Positions 10,735 to 24,100 of a DNA stretch of 64,000 nt are shown here, piece after piece (positions within the stretch are counted from its first letter, which is position 1; each line of letters starts with the position of its first letter). The notes under the pieces were generated by a model. It saw only the letters and a list, made by a program, of their open reading frames with translations. It was not told where the DNA came from and ran no database searches. The stretch covers positions 496,001 to 560,000 of the forward strand of contig BRON01000015.1 of NCBI GenBank assembly GCA_024345305.1. Reading direction: 5' to 3'. Source of the stretch: Mrakia gelida (lineage: Eukaryota; Basidiomycota; Tremellomycetes; Cystofilobasidiales; Mrakiaceae). The position numbers were made by a program, and so were the translations under genes.

Positions 10735-12050
10735 TCAAAGCTTCGACGCTCCACTCCCACCCACTCCACCTGTAGCCAACCCTCCCAGCACCCTCATAGC
10801 CTCCTTCGTCCCCTCCTTGACCTCCTTGACCTCCTTCGTGAACGGTCGGAACGTCTCGGTCGACGCGTCGTGCTGGATTTGGAAGAGGAGGGATTCGGAG
10901 GTGGTGATGATCGCACCGGCTGAGCGGAGGCGCTGCGAGGGACGAGGGTGGAGGATGGGGATGGGTCAGTGTTTGAGAACTTGTGTTCAGTTGGGAAGGG
11001 GTAGAGAGACGAGAGAGGGAGGGAGGAAGCGAAAATAGGTCGACGTTCGCTCGACGCGCTCGCCTTCCTCCCTCCCTCCGTCCCTTCCCAAGCTTCCCTC
11101 TTCCAGCGCTCAGGCGAACAGAAGAAGAAAAAGAGACGTATATACTTACAGCCAAAGCAATCCCGACCTCCTCCGGATTACAACTGCTCACTCCGTCGGC
11201 GAGGACGTGAACCTTGACTCCCCAGTCGGGAGCGAGCAGTTCGAGAGCGGTTTGGAGGACGCAGATGTGGGCTTCTATGCCGAAGAGGACGACTGCGAGT
11301 AGGGAGAAGGAGAGGCAGTGAGACCGAGCAAGAAGAGGGATTTGGACTTGAAGGGGAAGAAAGAAAGAGAGAGAGACGGGAAGATGGGAGGGTGGGAGCG
11401 AGCTCACCATGGTCGACGTCTTTGAGCAGAGGAAGAGTTTCGGGGAGGACCATTGAGAACTGAACGAACGGAGAAGAGGTCAGTGGGAGAGTGACCGAGA
11501 TATAGTAGAGATCGAGGGACTCGCCTTCGTCTTGGGGAAGATACCGAGGTTGAGATGGGCAGGGAGGGAGGACAGTCCGAGGGAAGGGTCGGTGGGTCCC
11601 AGAGCTAGCAACACAAGCGAGTCAGTGACGAGAGGGAGAAGGGATCTTCGAAACGAGAAGGCTGACCTTTAGGGTTCTGCTCCGTTGTCAAAACGGGGAT
11701 GTTGAGGATCTAACGAGACGAAGGAGGGAGGAGGAGAGGAGGGAGGGGAAGATGTCGGAGGGGGTGAGCTTCGTCGTTGTCCCTCTGCCTCAAGAGCACT
11801 ATATGGGGACAGGAACTCACTTTAGCAAACCTGACCATCTTCTCAGCCGTGTGTAAGACTTGAGGCCATCCGTGGATGGCAGATTCTGCTCAACCCAAGT
11901 CGAAGGAGAGGGAGAGAAACGAAGGGAAGGTGTGAGCTCGAGTAAGACGAAGCTCGCATCTCCTCTCTTCCGAGGGAAGGGCGCACGGAATTTGGTCTGG
12001 ATGTCACAGCAGAAGAAAACAGTTCGAGAAGGGTGAATGAGATGAGCCAT
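10735..12050 (-). CDS. Isochorismatase-family cysteine hydrolase
   Basis: Predicted 214-residue protein in seven exons (12050-11987, 11885-11821, 11709-11667, 11604-11525, 11459-11408, 11292-11150, 10932-10735), phase-consistent. Isochorismatase-like hydrolases use an Asp-Lys-Cys triad. The sequence shows the N-terminal Asp in [12 protein letters not shown], a TEQNPKALGPTDP segment, and the nucleophile Cys in [19 protein letters not shown], with [19 protein letters not shown] near the end. The length fits the stand-alone YcaC/mitochondrial ISOC-type subgroup. The substrate is unknown; members act on nicotinamide, N-carbamoyl compounds or remain orphan. The exon 4 donor is GCGAGT, giving a GC-AG intron. 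The gene is divergent from NPY1, 175 bp between start codons, so a shared promoter is possible. Confidence 0.88.
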
Positions 12051-12224
12051 GGTGTGAAGTTTTTTTCGACGGTTGTTTTGGTTAGGGGCGGGAGAGGCGA
12101 CGTCAACTCTTCGGGAGGAGGTCCGGTCGTTTTGAACCGAGAGGAGTAGAGGGACCCAACGTCGATGCGAGTTTCCCCCTCCAACTTCAACCACGTCAAC
12201 AACAACATCAAGAAAGCTATCTAC
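12051..12224. promoter_or_regulatory. Compact divergent promoter, isochorismatase-like / NPY1
   Basis: Only 174 bp separate the two start codons used here. An additional in-frame ATG for the plus-strand gene at 12165 would shorten it to 114 bp. It must hold both core promoters and 5' UTRs. No canonical TATA box is obvious. Confidence 0.5.
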
Positions 12225-14431
<2,207 letters not shown>

Positions 14432-15943
14432 GAAGTGCGTTCATAGACCTCGGTTGGACTACCTTTGGGATAGATGGATGAGTTGCCTGGGGTTGCTTCT
14501 GAAGTTCGAAAGGGAGGGGGCGAGGGCGAGGGTGAGGGACCGCTGAGTTGATCATTCGCGCGACCGCGATTCTTCTTCCTCCCTCCCTTCCACCGCGATC
14601 CTTTTAGTCTCGTGAAAATGTACTTGTCTATCTCAATCCAGGGGCGAGTACGAAGACCCAACGAAGCTCCTCGCCAAAACCGAAAACAAAACGGTGGATC
14701 GAACGCGTCGTCTTTGACTTTTTCTTCGACGAAAGACTGGACTTCACGAGCGTGATGTTTTAGGACGAGGGGAGTCTCGATCCGGTTGCTGCATCGTAAC
14801 GGAGCTGACCCCCAAAACCGAATCACAACGTCCTAAACCGCTGTTCCATCCTGACGCGCTTTCACCTTATCAAAAGGATGCTCTCTCTCTTCGTTCTTTT
14901 GAGCTCGGTTTCGTTTGAGTTGGGGTCTCGCTCTCCCTTCTGGTGCTTCTGTATCTGATCGAAAGCGTGCCGATGTAGGATTGGAGACCAGGGAAGAGAA
15001 CAGCGAAAGAGAGGGGAAAGGAGGCTGGTCGCGTCTCAGAACGGTTCCGACGAGGGGACGATCGAGGGTTGTGAGTCTGCACCTCTCTTCGTCTTGACCG
15101 AGGATCTTTAACGGCGTTTTGGCTCTGGCAGCTTCGTCTGAGGCGACTCGCAAGAGAAAGGGTAACGAGGGAGGGGAGAAGGGAAGATCGAAAGCGGGAA
15201 GGGGGTCGAGCGAGACGCGTCGTCGTCGCATCAAACACATCCAGCTTCCATGTCCTCTCTTTTCACCTCAAAAGAGCACCACTCAGCTCTATCCGAGAAC
15301 ACCTCTTTGCCTGCGAGAAAGCAAAAACCACGCCAGCCCGTCGGCTGATGTGGAAGGTGAGCTGAGCGTCCTCCGCGTCAATCCTTTTTGTTATAGTCGA
15401 TTCCTTGGGGACGACTTCGAACCAGTGACCGACGCAACTCGACTGAACGAGGCCTGTCTTCAGACTGTAGATATTCGAGGGTGGTTCTACCACAGGTTCT
15501 ACCACAGGTGGCCGCTGAGTAAACAAACGGCCAGATGAAAGTATCGTTTCGTTATTCCTCTTGACCTCTCTCGAAAACCCGCGGTCGAGCGAGAAAGCTT
15601 TGTGTCAGTTGCTGTTGACTTGATATTGAGTACTCGAGCCGTCGAGAGAAAGTCCAGGGACTGGAGAAACCGAAAGGCGGCTGGGAAGGGTCGTCATTCG
15701 CGTCTCAGCTGCAGCGAGAGATGGCTAGAGAGGAAGAAGGTGGAGCAGAGGAGGCGACCTCATACGCTTCACGAAGGCTCAACTTCATTGAGCTGAGGTT
15801 ACTGCACATGCATGCGGATCCGGCGTGAGAGAGCTACCGAGAAAGCCCGTAACAGCTACCAAACGCGACGCCACGCGTCGGGAACGAAGTCCAACTTCAC
15901 CCAGGCCTTCCCCTCCGCCAAGCCGGCCACAGGAACGTATCGA
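14432..15943. other. 1.5-kb convergent intergenic region with no supported gene
   Basis: Lies between the facing stops of NPY1 (14431) and the oxidoreductase (15944), unusually long for a convergent gap here. ORFs of 120-140 codons exist on both strands (about 14833-15240 minus, 15119-15538 plus), but the plus one starts with TTG and none shows motifs or coherent splicing. Contains a 12-bp tandem duplication at 15483-15506 and GACGCGTC at about 15218. It could hide a non-coding RNA or a decayed gene. Confidence 0.4.
15483..15506. repeat. 12-bp perfect tandem duplication
   Basis: ggttctaccaca is present twice in a row (15483-15494 and 15495-15506), followed by a partial third start (ggt). No coding context is established. 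Confidence 0.85.
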
Positions 15944-17836
15944 CTACACCCGCTCAACATCCTCCGGGTACTTCAACCCTCCCTGCTTCCTGATCTCGTC
16001 GTAGATCTCCATGATCGTGACGGAATCTGCGAGAGTCATTCGGTCCGATTCGAGTTTGCCGGCGAAGATGCAGCGAGCCACTTCGTCTGCTTCGTAGAAC
16101 TGCCAAAGGTAGAAACGCAGGGTGAAGCGAGGAGTCAGTCGAAGCTCAACCGAGGGAAAGAGAACGGAAGAGAACGAGACGAGGACGCGACGAGAAACTC
16201 ACATATCCCATTCCCGTCTCCGGCAGCGGAAACTCCACCCTCTCCTCCTCCTTCCCTTTCTCCTTGTAGGTGATGACATATCCTTCCGGCCTGTACGTTG
16301 GTCCGAGGAACCGGAGCTGTCCTTTTGAGCCTTGGATGAGGACTTCACACGGAGGTGAAACGTTCGAGAGCGAGGAGGTGAGGACGGCGTGGGCTTTGGA
16401 GATGGAGGGAGGGAAGGTGAGGATTGCTGAGGTGTGAACATCGATGGCTGACTTTGAATCGAGGGTGATTCGAGCCGCGATGGTTGGGAGGGAGATAGGC
16501 GTAGGGTGGGGGAAGATGCTGAAGGAAAGAGGAGAGAAGTTAGTTTCGACGCGACAGGATCGAGGAGGAGAGGGAGAACAAGGCCAGCGACAGATGGAGG
16601 AAGAAACGAACGGGAGGAGACACCAAAGGAGAGAGTAGGGTCCAACAGCGAGCCTGCGGAATGGCAGTGAAGGAGAGAGAAAAGAGGTCAGCTCAAACGA
16701 GCGAGGGAGACGAGCAAGGGAAGCAAGACGACGACGACGCACAGAGCTCCACCGGCGAGGTTTGGGTTGATGATGGTAGCGTCAGGGGCCAGATCTGCGG
16801 CAATGCGGCAAAGAAGACGAAGAGATCCTCAGCGAGTGCTCAGCGACTTGACGCGTCGAAACGAAAACTCACTCGGCAGGTCGAAATCGATCGATAAGTC
16901 TGAGAAGATTCTCTCCACCTCTCCGATCTTGCCGAGAACCCTCTGGATAGCGATAGTTGAAGGGAAGAACCTCGTCCATATAGCTTCCATGAGAAAGAGA
17001 CGCCGAGAGGAGGCGAGCGAGATGAGGACTTGAGCCTGTGCAGCGTTGACGGTGATCGATTTTTCGCAGAGAACGTGCTTTCCAGCGTTCAAAGCGTCCT
17101 TGACGTTTTCCTGGGAGGTCAAAAGGGAGCGAAGAAAGAGGATCTCAGTTCAGAAGCGAGAGGGAGGGGGTGAGAGGCGAGAGACGAGTCGGAAGTCGGG
17201 GAGGAGGAGGACGAAGATGCGACGAACGTAGTGCTGAGAGGTGGGAGATCCGATGCTGCGAGGTCGAGGGGAGGTCAGATGGTGCGTAGAGGTGAGGATA
17301 CGAGTGATGTGCTCACTAGACGACGTCCACGTCCTGCAGAAGCGACACGAGAAGGAAGGAAAGACGAACGTCAGTTTTCAGCCCTTGGATCTTTCCCTCG
17401 TTCGTTTCGCTGCCAGGACTGACCGGGTCGTCGTAGACCTCCTGGTACGACCCACAAGCCTTCGCCTGACTTCCCAATCCGTTCTCGTCGATGAACTGGT
17501 CGGCTTTCTCGACGCTCCTGCTTCCAACAGCACGGATCTCATGGACGAGATCCGCCACTCCTCGAGTTTTAGGATCGATCAGAAGGTCGAAGCAGAACGT
17601 TTTGGAGATGGCTGAGGTGGCGGTAAGGCGAGAAGGCCAGCAAGACGAGGATCGAATCAGCGTCGTAGATGAGGAAGAAGAAGAGGATCGGAGGGAAGGG
17701 GGTTGAGATGCATGAAGTGACGGGCTGATGAGCTCGAGCTCACCCTTCCCCTTCCTCCTTCCTTCGTTGGATCGCAAGACTCACCTCCTGTACCGATGAT
17801 ACCCCATCGAAGAACCTTGGGTGAAGAAGCGCTCAT
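15944..17836 (-). CDS. Gfo/Idh/MocA NAD(P)-dependent oxidoreductase (dihydrodiol/xylose dehydrogenase type)
   Basis: Rossmann-fold dehydrogenase acting on sugars or trans-dihydrodiols. The N-terminus [12 protein letters not shown] carries the dinucleotide-binding glycine motif. [14 protein letters not shown] and GSYQEVYDD follow, then [14 protein letters not shown], and [15 protein letters not shown] with the family catalytic EKP-type lysine (EKS here). Next are [14 protein letters not shown] and the C-terminal sheet domain ([33 protein letters not shown]). The protein ends [11 protein letters not shown] at 15944. It is split by about eight to nine short introns: first exon 17836-17785, later junctions placed by splice motifs only. 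MSASSPK at 17836 is taken as start; an in-frame ATG at 17911 would add 25 residues. Proline of the usual EKP motif is replaced by serine. Substrate not determinable. Confidence 0.87.
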
Positions 17837-18134
17837 GGTGCCTTGGGCTGGGGTTCTGGAGGAAAGGGCGGAAGAGGGAAGGAGGACGTTGAGGGAAGCG
17901 AAGGGAGCCAAAGTCAGCTTCGTCTCGAGTCAGTTTCGTTCCAGCCTCCACCGCTTCAACTTGCCGAGTCGAGACGAAATGAGTCAAGACGAAATCATGA
18001 AGGGAAATAGGACAGGAGGAAGGTAAGAATCGAGAAGAAACAGAAAAAATAGACGATGAAAACATAGAAACGCGAAGGGCAAGCAGAGCGAAGAAAACGA
18101 GCAAGCATCTACAGAGAGAGGTCTAGGGAACTCC
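17837..18134. other. Intergenic spacer between tandem minus-strand genes
   Basis: 298 bp upstream of the oxidoreductase start and downstream of the remodeller stop at 18135. It includes an AT-richer stretch (18040-18110) fitting a 3' end. Nothing else recognised. Confidence 0.4.
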
Positions 18135-21100
18135 TCACGCAACGTCCTCGAGCTTCGCGATCTCCCTCGAGAGATCAGCTCCGAACAGCTTGGCTCCCTG
18201 CCTCTTGAGAGGAGCGTAGAGCTCGTTGTCGGGACCGAGGTTCTTGAGGCGAAGCGCGATGGATCCAGCTCCGCGTCGGACGATCCTGCACTCGACGAGG
18301 GGGTCTGTGAAGAACGAGAGAGGTGACAATGGTCAGGGCTCGAAAAAGAAGAGGAGAAAGGGGAAAGGAGACGCGTCGCGACGAGGAGGGAACGAGAAGA
18401 CTCACGACTCGGCAGGACAGAACAGTACGGGCAGATCTCCTCCTCGGGAAGTCGCTGCTTCTTGGCTGGTGGACTATCGGGGATGTCGATGGTTTGCTGA
18501 GTTGGCGATGGTCGCTTGACCACCGAAGCGGGCTAGCGAGAGAGAGAAAGGGGAAAGGTTAGTTCGAATCGACTTCGACGAGCGTTCGACGACGCAGCTA
18601 CGAGAAGATCCACTCACGGGAAGCTGGAAGACGGAAGGTCCTGCGCCTCCATTCGAAGGTCCCGCTACTCCGTTCTCGGGTTGAGGAGGGAGGGAAGAGG
18701 GAGCCGGAAGGGGTTGGAAGGTGGGTTGAGGAGTGGACGAGGACGAAGACGGTCCTGTGACGGGAGCGGCTCGAGGAGGGAGAGGCTGAGTAGGTCGTTG
18801 TTGCTGAATGGGAGCCGGGGCAGCTTGGCCATTGGCGAGGTAGGGCATCGAGGTGATGTATTTGACGACGGAGGGGTAGTGAGGAACGAAGGCGTCCGTG
18901 GGGAAGTTGAAGAGATGCATCGCTGGGACGAAGATGGTGACGGCTTGATCGAAGAGCGCTCGTCGTCGATCCGGGTGGACCTGTCGACTGGTAGCCTCGT
19001 GGAGAAGAGGAGAAAGCGCAGAGGCGATCTCGATCTTCTCTCCGATGGCAGCCATGGCTCGAAGGACGGCCTTGGGATCGCTCGTCGTGGGTTCGGGTCC
19101 GAGTCGTCGTCCGTTCTGCTCCTGAGGAGCGACCTTCCTCTGACGGGTCCTCTTGACTCCTTGGCTGAGTTGCTTGGATTCCGGCGAGAGAGGTCCCTCC
19201 GAAGCTGAGTCTGAGTCGGAGTTCTCGGACTCGGATCCAGAGAAGGGAGATTCCGAGTCGCGAAGAGGTCGGTGTCCTCGTCCGCTGGGAGAGTGGGGAG
19301 TCTCGGCGTACTGAGTCTGTAGGAAGGAAACGAGAAGAGGACGAGAAGGTCAGTATCCAAGCTCGATTAGGGACGAAGAAGGCGAGCGAGAAGAACGTAC
19401 CCTCTTCCTGTTCCTCTGAGCTCCTCGACCCATCGCCTCGATCTCCTTCTGCTTCTCGACGGCTGCTCGCTTGACGATTGCGTCCCAGAAGCCAGCATCC
19501 TCTTCGGGAGGAGGAGCCTCGACATCGACGTTCTCGTCCTCAGCGGCTTTGGAAGCCTCCCAGATCTTGGCGAATCCGAAAGTCATTCCCTTCGCCTCGT
19601 TCTGGGACTCCTCCTCGGTTTCCTCGACTCGCTTGATGAGTTCGTCGACGTCCTGACCGGTGTAGGTGATATCGGCAGTTCCCTCGTCCTCGAAGAGTGC
19701 TTTCTGCAAGTCGGAAGGGAGGCAAATCGAGTCAGCGAAGGTCGCGTCGAGTCGAGAGAGGGAAGGAGCGAGAAGACCGTCAACGAGAAGGAGAACGTAC
19801 AGCTCCGAAGGTGATCATGCTCTGAACGTCGGTATCCTCCTCCTTAGACATGTTTTGCACCTATGAGGGAAGGATGAAAGAGGGAGAATCAGCCATCGCG
19901 TCGACGAGAGAGCGAGAAAGACGAGAAAGCGAAACGTACGATGAGATGATCAAGAACCATCTTCTTTCGACCCTTCTGGAAGATCTTCTCCTCGACGGTA
20001 TCCTTCGACATGAACTTGAAGACCAGAACCTGAGGGAGAAGAAAACCCAAGACGAGGGTGAGCGTCGGATCGAGGCAAGAGAGGCGAGCAACTCGATTCG
20101 AGAACGAGGAAACTCACCTTCTTCTTCTGTCCGAATCGGTAGGCTCGAGCGATGGCTTGAAGATCTTGATGGGGCTGTGGGAGAGGAGGAAGAAGGCGGA
20201 GTCAGATCGAGTCCGAGCGAAGCGAAGACGTCGAAACTCACGTTGAAGTCGGGATCGAAGACGATGACTGAAGGACGAAAAGAAGGGAAGGTCAGAATGC
20301 GTTTTCAAGCGTCGAGGGAGTGCATGATTCACTCACCAGTATCGGCGGTCGCGAGATCTGCAAGAAGATAAGATAATCAGTCGAGCTCGAGAAGGAGAGC
20401 CGGGAAGGAGACGGAAGCGCGACTCACTGACTCCCACACCTCCAGCTCTCGTCGAGAGAAGGTACATGAACAGGTCCGAGTTCGGGGCGTTGAATCGATC
20501 CATGTCCTTCTGCCTCTGAGCCTGAGCGGTGTCTCCATCGAGTCGGATGTAGGCGAGGTTCTGTGAGAAGGAAAGCAGGTCAGGACGAGTTTTTTGGGAC
20601 GAGGAGGGAGCCATGGACGACGAACCTCTCCGTCCAGCCAGTCTTGGACTGCGAAATTGAAAAGCGAGAGGTCAGCGAGGCTTCGGGCTCGAATAAAAGA
20701 TGAGAGGGAGACGAACTGATATCCAGAGCGATCTTGAACTGTTGCGACGAAGGGAGAGAGAAGGAGACGCGATCAGCGGACAGCTCGAAACGAAGAGGGA
20801 AGAGGACGTCGAACGTACCTGCGAGAAGAGGAGCACACGATGACCTCGAGCTCGAAGTCGAGGAAGCATCAACTTGAGGAGAGTCAACTTGGCCGACGCG
20901 TCCGTCATCCTGACGTGAGCGTCGAGGGCGGCGACGGTTCGATCCTCCAGTTCCGGTTGGACGAGGTAAGGGTGTTGACACGTCCTGAGGCGAAGAAGGT
21001 CAGGTTCGGAGCTCGAGAGATGATCTAGGGCGTCTGTGCGAACTGAGACGAGGGACTCACTTCCTGAGCTGCATCATGAGGTTGTTGAGCGAACCAAGCT

Positions 21101-24100
21101 GAGTCTTCTTCGCCTTCTCGGTCTTGATCTTCGACGTCGCCTCGGCTGAGAGCTCCTGAATCATAGCGGCGTTCCTGAGCATGAGAGCCTTGTACTGCTC
21201 CTTCTGGAGTTTGCTGAGCGAGATGGGGAGAATGATCTCGTGCTGCAGCGAACGAAAAGCGAGAAGGGAAGGGGAGCAGGTCAGCTCGAGCGAAGGGACG
21301 CGACGACGAGAAGAGAGGCAAGAACGGGAACAAACCTTGGGTGGGAGCTTAAGAACATCGGCCTTGATTCGTCGAAGGAAGCTGAAGGAGGAGGGGGGAA
21401 GAGGGGCGGTCAGTAAGAGGAGGCGGCGGAGGGAAGAGGGGCGACGCGACTCACTAGGGCTGGAGCTTCTCGTGAAGCTGCTGAACCTTCTCGGTATCCA
21501 AATCCTCGAACTCCCTCTCGAGTCGCTCAAGATCAGACCTGGACAAAAGGGAAAGACGACGTGAAAGATCAGCGTCGGACGTGTCGAGGCGGAGAAGCTC
21601 TCGACTCGACTCACCAGGCGTCAGGATCGAGGAAACTGAGCAAGTTGAAGAGCTCTCGCATGTTGTTGTTGAGAGGAGTACCTGAGATCGGAACGAAGTA
21701 GCGTCAGTTGGGTTCGACGTCGAGGGAGGGAAGAGAACGATGGAACTGACCAGTCAAGAGGACCTTCTGTCGACAATTGAGCATCTTGAGACGCTGGAAG
21801 ATCAGGTTCGTATCACTCTTGAGACGTTGTCCCTCGTCGACCTGTGGAGCGAGCAGAAGAAGTGAAGAGTCAGTAGAGTTCGATATCGAAGGACGAGGAG
21901 GGAAGAAGAACGTACGACGAGCATCTCCCATCGAGGAATCTCCTGGAGGACTTTGAACGACGCGCTCGTCTGCGAAAAGGAAGGACGTCAGCGCAGATTT
22001 CCAAGCTCGGGAGACGATGCAAAGAAGACTCACGATGATGTCGTAGGTGGTGATGACACAGTGACTGAGTGGAGAGAGGAAGAGCGTCGACGTTCAAGTC
22101 AGCCGAGGTCGCGTCGCGAACGAGTCGAGGGAAGGAGACTCACGCCTTGAGCTGTCGAGTGTTTCGGTGGAAGAGCTCATACTCCTCGATGATAGCCTTG
22201 GATCCCTTTTCTCCGTGGTCTGTGTTCGAAACGGAAGTTCGTCAGGGAAACCAAGCTCGAGAAGGGGCACGAGGGGAAGAAAATTGGAACTCACAAGGAA
22301 CGACTCGGATGTGAGGAACCCACTTCTCGAACTCTCGAACCCAGTCTGAGTGAAGAACGAAGACAGGTCAGCGAGCGTTGTCGAGACTCGCGGACGGGAA
22401 AGAGACGAGACTCACTGGTGACGGTCGAGTTGGGAACGACGATGAGGGTTGGGAAGGCTGAAGAGATCGAGGAAGAGTCAGCGAAGGAGCTCGTCGAACC
22501 GTCTATCTTCGGACGAGATACCCACTGTTGTACTGCTTTCCGAGGACTCCGACGAGAGCGGCGATTTGAACCTGGAACGGTCGAAGCGAGAGATGCTCAG
22601 CTCTCAACGACAAGACGCGACGAGAACCTCGAACAAGAGGATGGAGTCGACTGACCGTCTTTCCCAGACCCATATCATCGGCGAGAATGCACGACTTGAG
22701 CTCCCACCACTTGAAGGTAAGCCAGTTGACTCCGTCGAGCTGCGAAAGCGAAGACGAAGGGGACGGAGACGCGTCGAGGTCAGTTCGCGTTCACGTTCGA
22801 GCAATGAGAGACGATGAGCGGCAAGACTCACCTGGAAAGGCATGAGTTTCTGTCAAGAGAGAAGAGCAGATAGACGGGTGGTCAGAACGAGGCTCGAGTC
22901 ACGAAAAGGACGGTTGAACGACTCACTCCTCCAGCCATCCACGAAGGTTGTTGGTTGAGCTTCTTGAAAGCAGCAGGGTTCTTCGAGTCTCGCTTGGCAG
23001 CCTCAGCCTTGGTGAGGATGGGGATGAGTACGTCCCTTCCGGCGAGGTACATGGCGAGAGCGTTCTTGTAAGCGGCGTACTCGGCGACGTTCGAGCGAAG
23101 AGGAGGCGAGTCCCAGGTAGCTGAATGAGGGCGACGCGAAGACGAGGGAGAGAAGAGCGAGTCAGCGACGATTCGTTATCAGAGTGAACCGATACGGCGA
23201 TGGATGGGATACATGCTGAGGCGCACAACGTCGAGACGAGGAAGAAGGGATGGACAGAATGAGAAGGCGGACGCGGACTCACCCTCGCTGTAAGGAAGAT
23301 CCCCGCACTTGACGTAGCACCAAACGACAGCCTTGAACGCCGTCTTCGCATCCAACTTCCCGTTCTTCTTCTCCCACTCGTCGATCTGGATCATCTCCTC
23401 CACATACGGCTGGACTCCCTGCATCTTGGGATCCTGCTCCTCCTCCTCCGACTCCTCCTCTTCGCTCGTGACGGTGGAGCTCTTCTTCCTGCTGGACTTG
23501 GTTCCGACGGCGAGGTAGACGTCGAGGATCCGATCGAAGGTCTTCCAGGCTTCAGGGAGACGAGTCTCGGCGTCAGGATCGGCGACGGGGGTGGATCCGA
23601 AGGAGAAGACGGCGGCTTGGACTTGGTTCTTGTGGAGGGCGGACTCTCGACGTTCTTCTGGGGGACCTGATCCGAGGAGGTCGGCGACGGAGGGTTCTCC
23701 ATCTCCCTTTTCGGCGGATTCGGCTCCTGCGACGAGGAGTTGGAGTTGAGAACCGGTGGTGAGGAAGTTTCGAAGTCGAGGTTGAGAGTTCGCTTGGAGC
23801 CACTGTTTCGAATCGAAGATGGGAGGTGTCGTCAGCTCGTCAGCTCGACGAACAGAAGGGATCGAGGAGGATTCAGAGGAGGCGAGGAAGGTGAGACAAA
23901 CAGCGTGAGGAACCCATTCGGTCTGAGAAACGAAACGAAAAGGGAAGACGCGTCGAAGGTCAGCTCGCGTTCGTCCGATCATCCTTCACCTCAGGATCTC
24001 GAGACGACGGCTCAGGACTCACGTGTCGGAATCCCGAAAGCTTCCACTTGACGAGGTACTCCCTAGGGAGGGGATCCTTCCAAGCCGGCACCTCTCCAGT

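Noticed and set aside
14833..15538. Small genes on both strands in the 1.5-kb convergent gap
   Set aside because: The plus ORF starts with TTG, the minus ORFs overlap each other in different frames, and no known motif or coherent intron was found.
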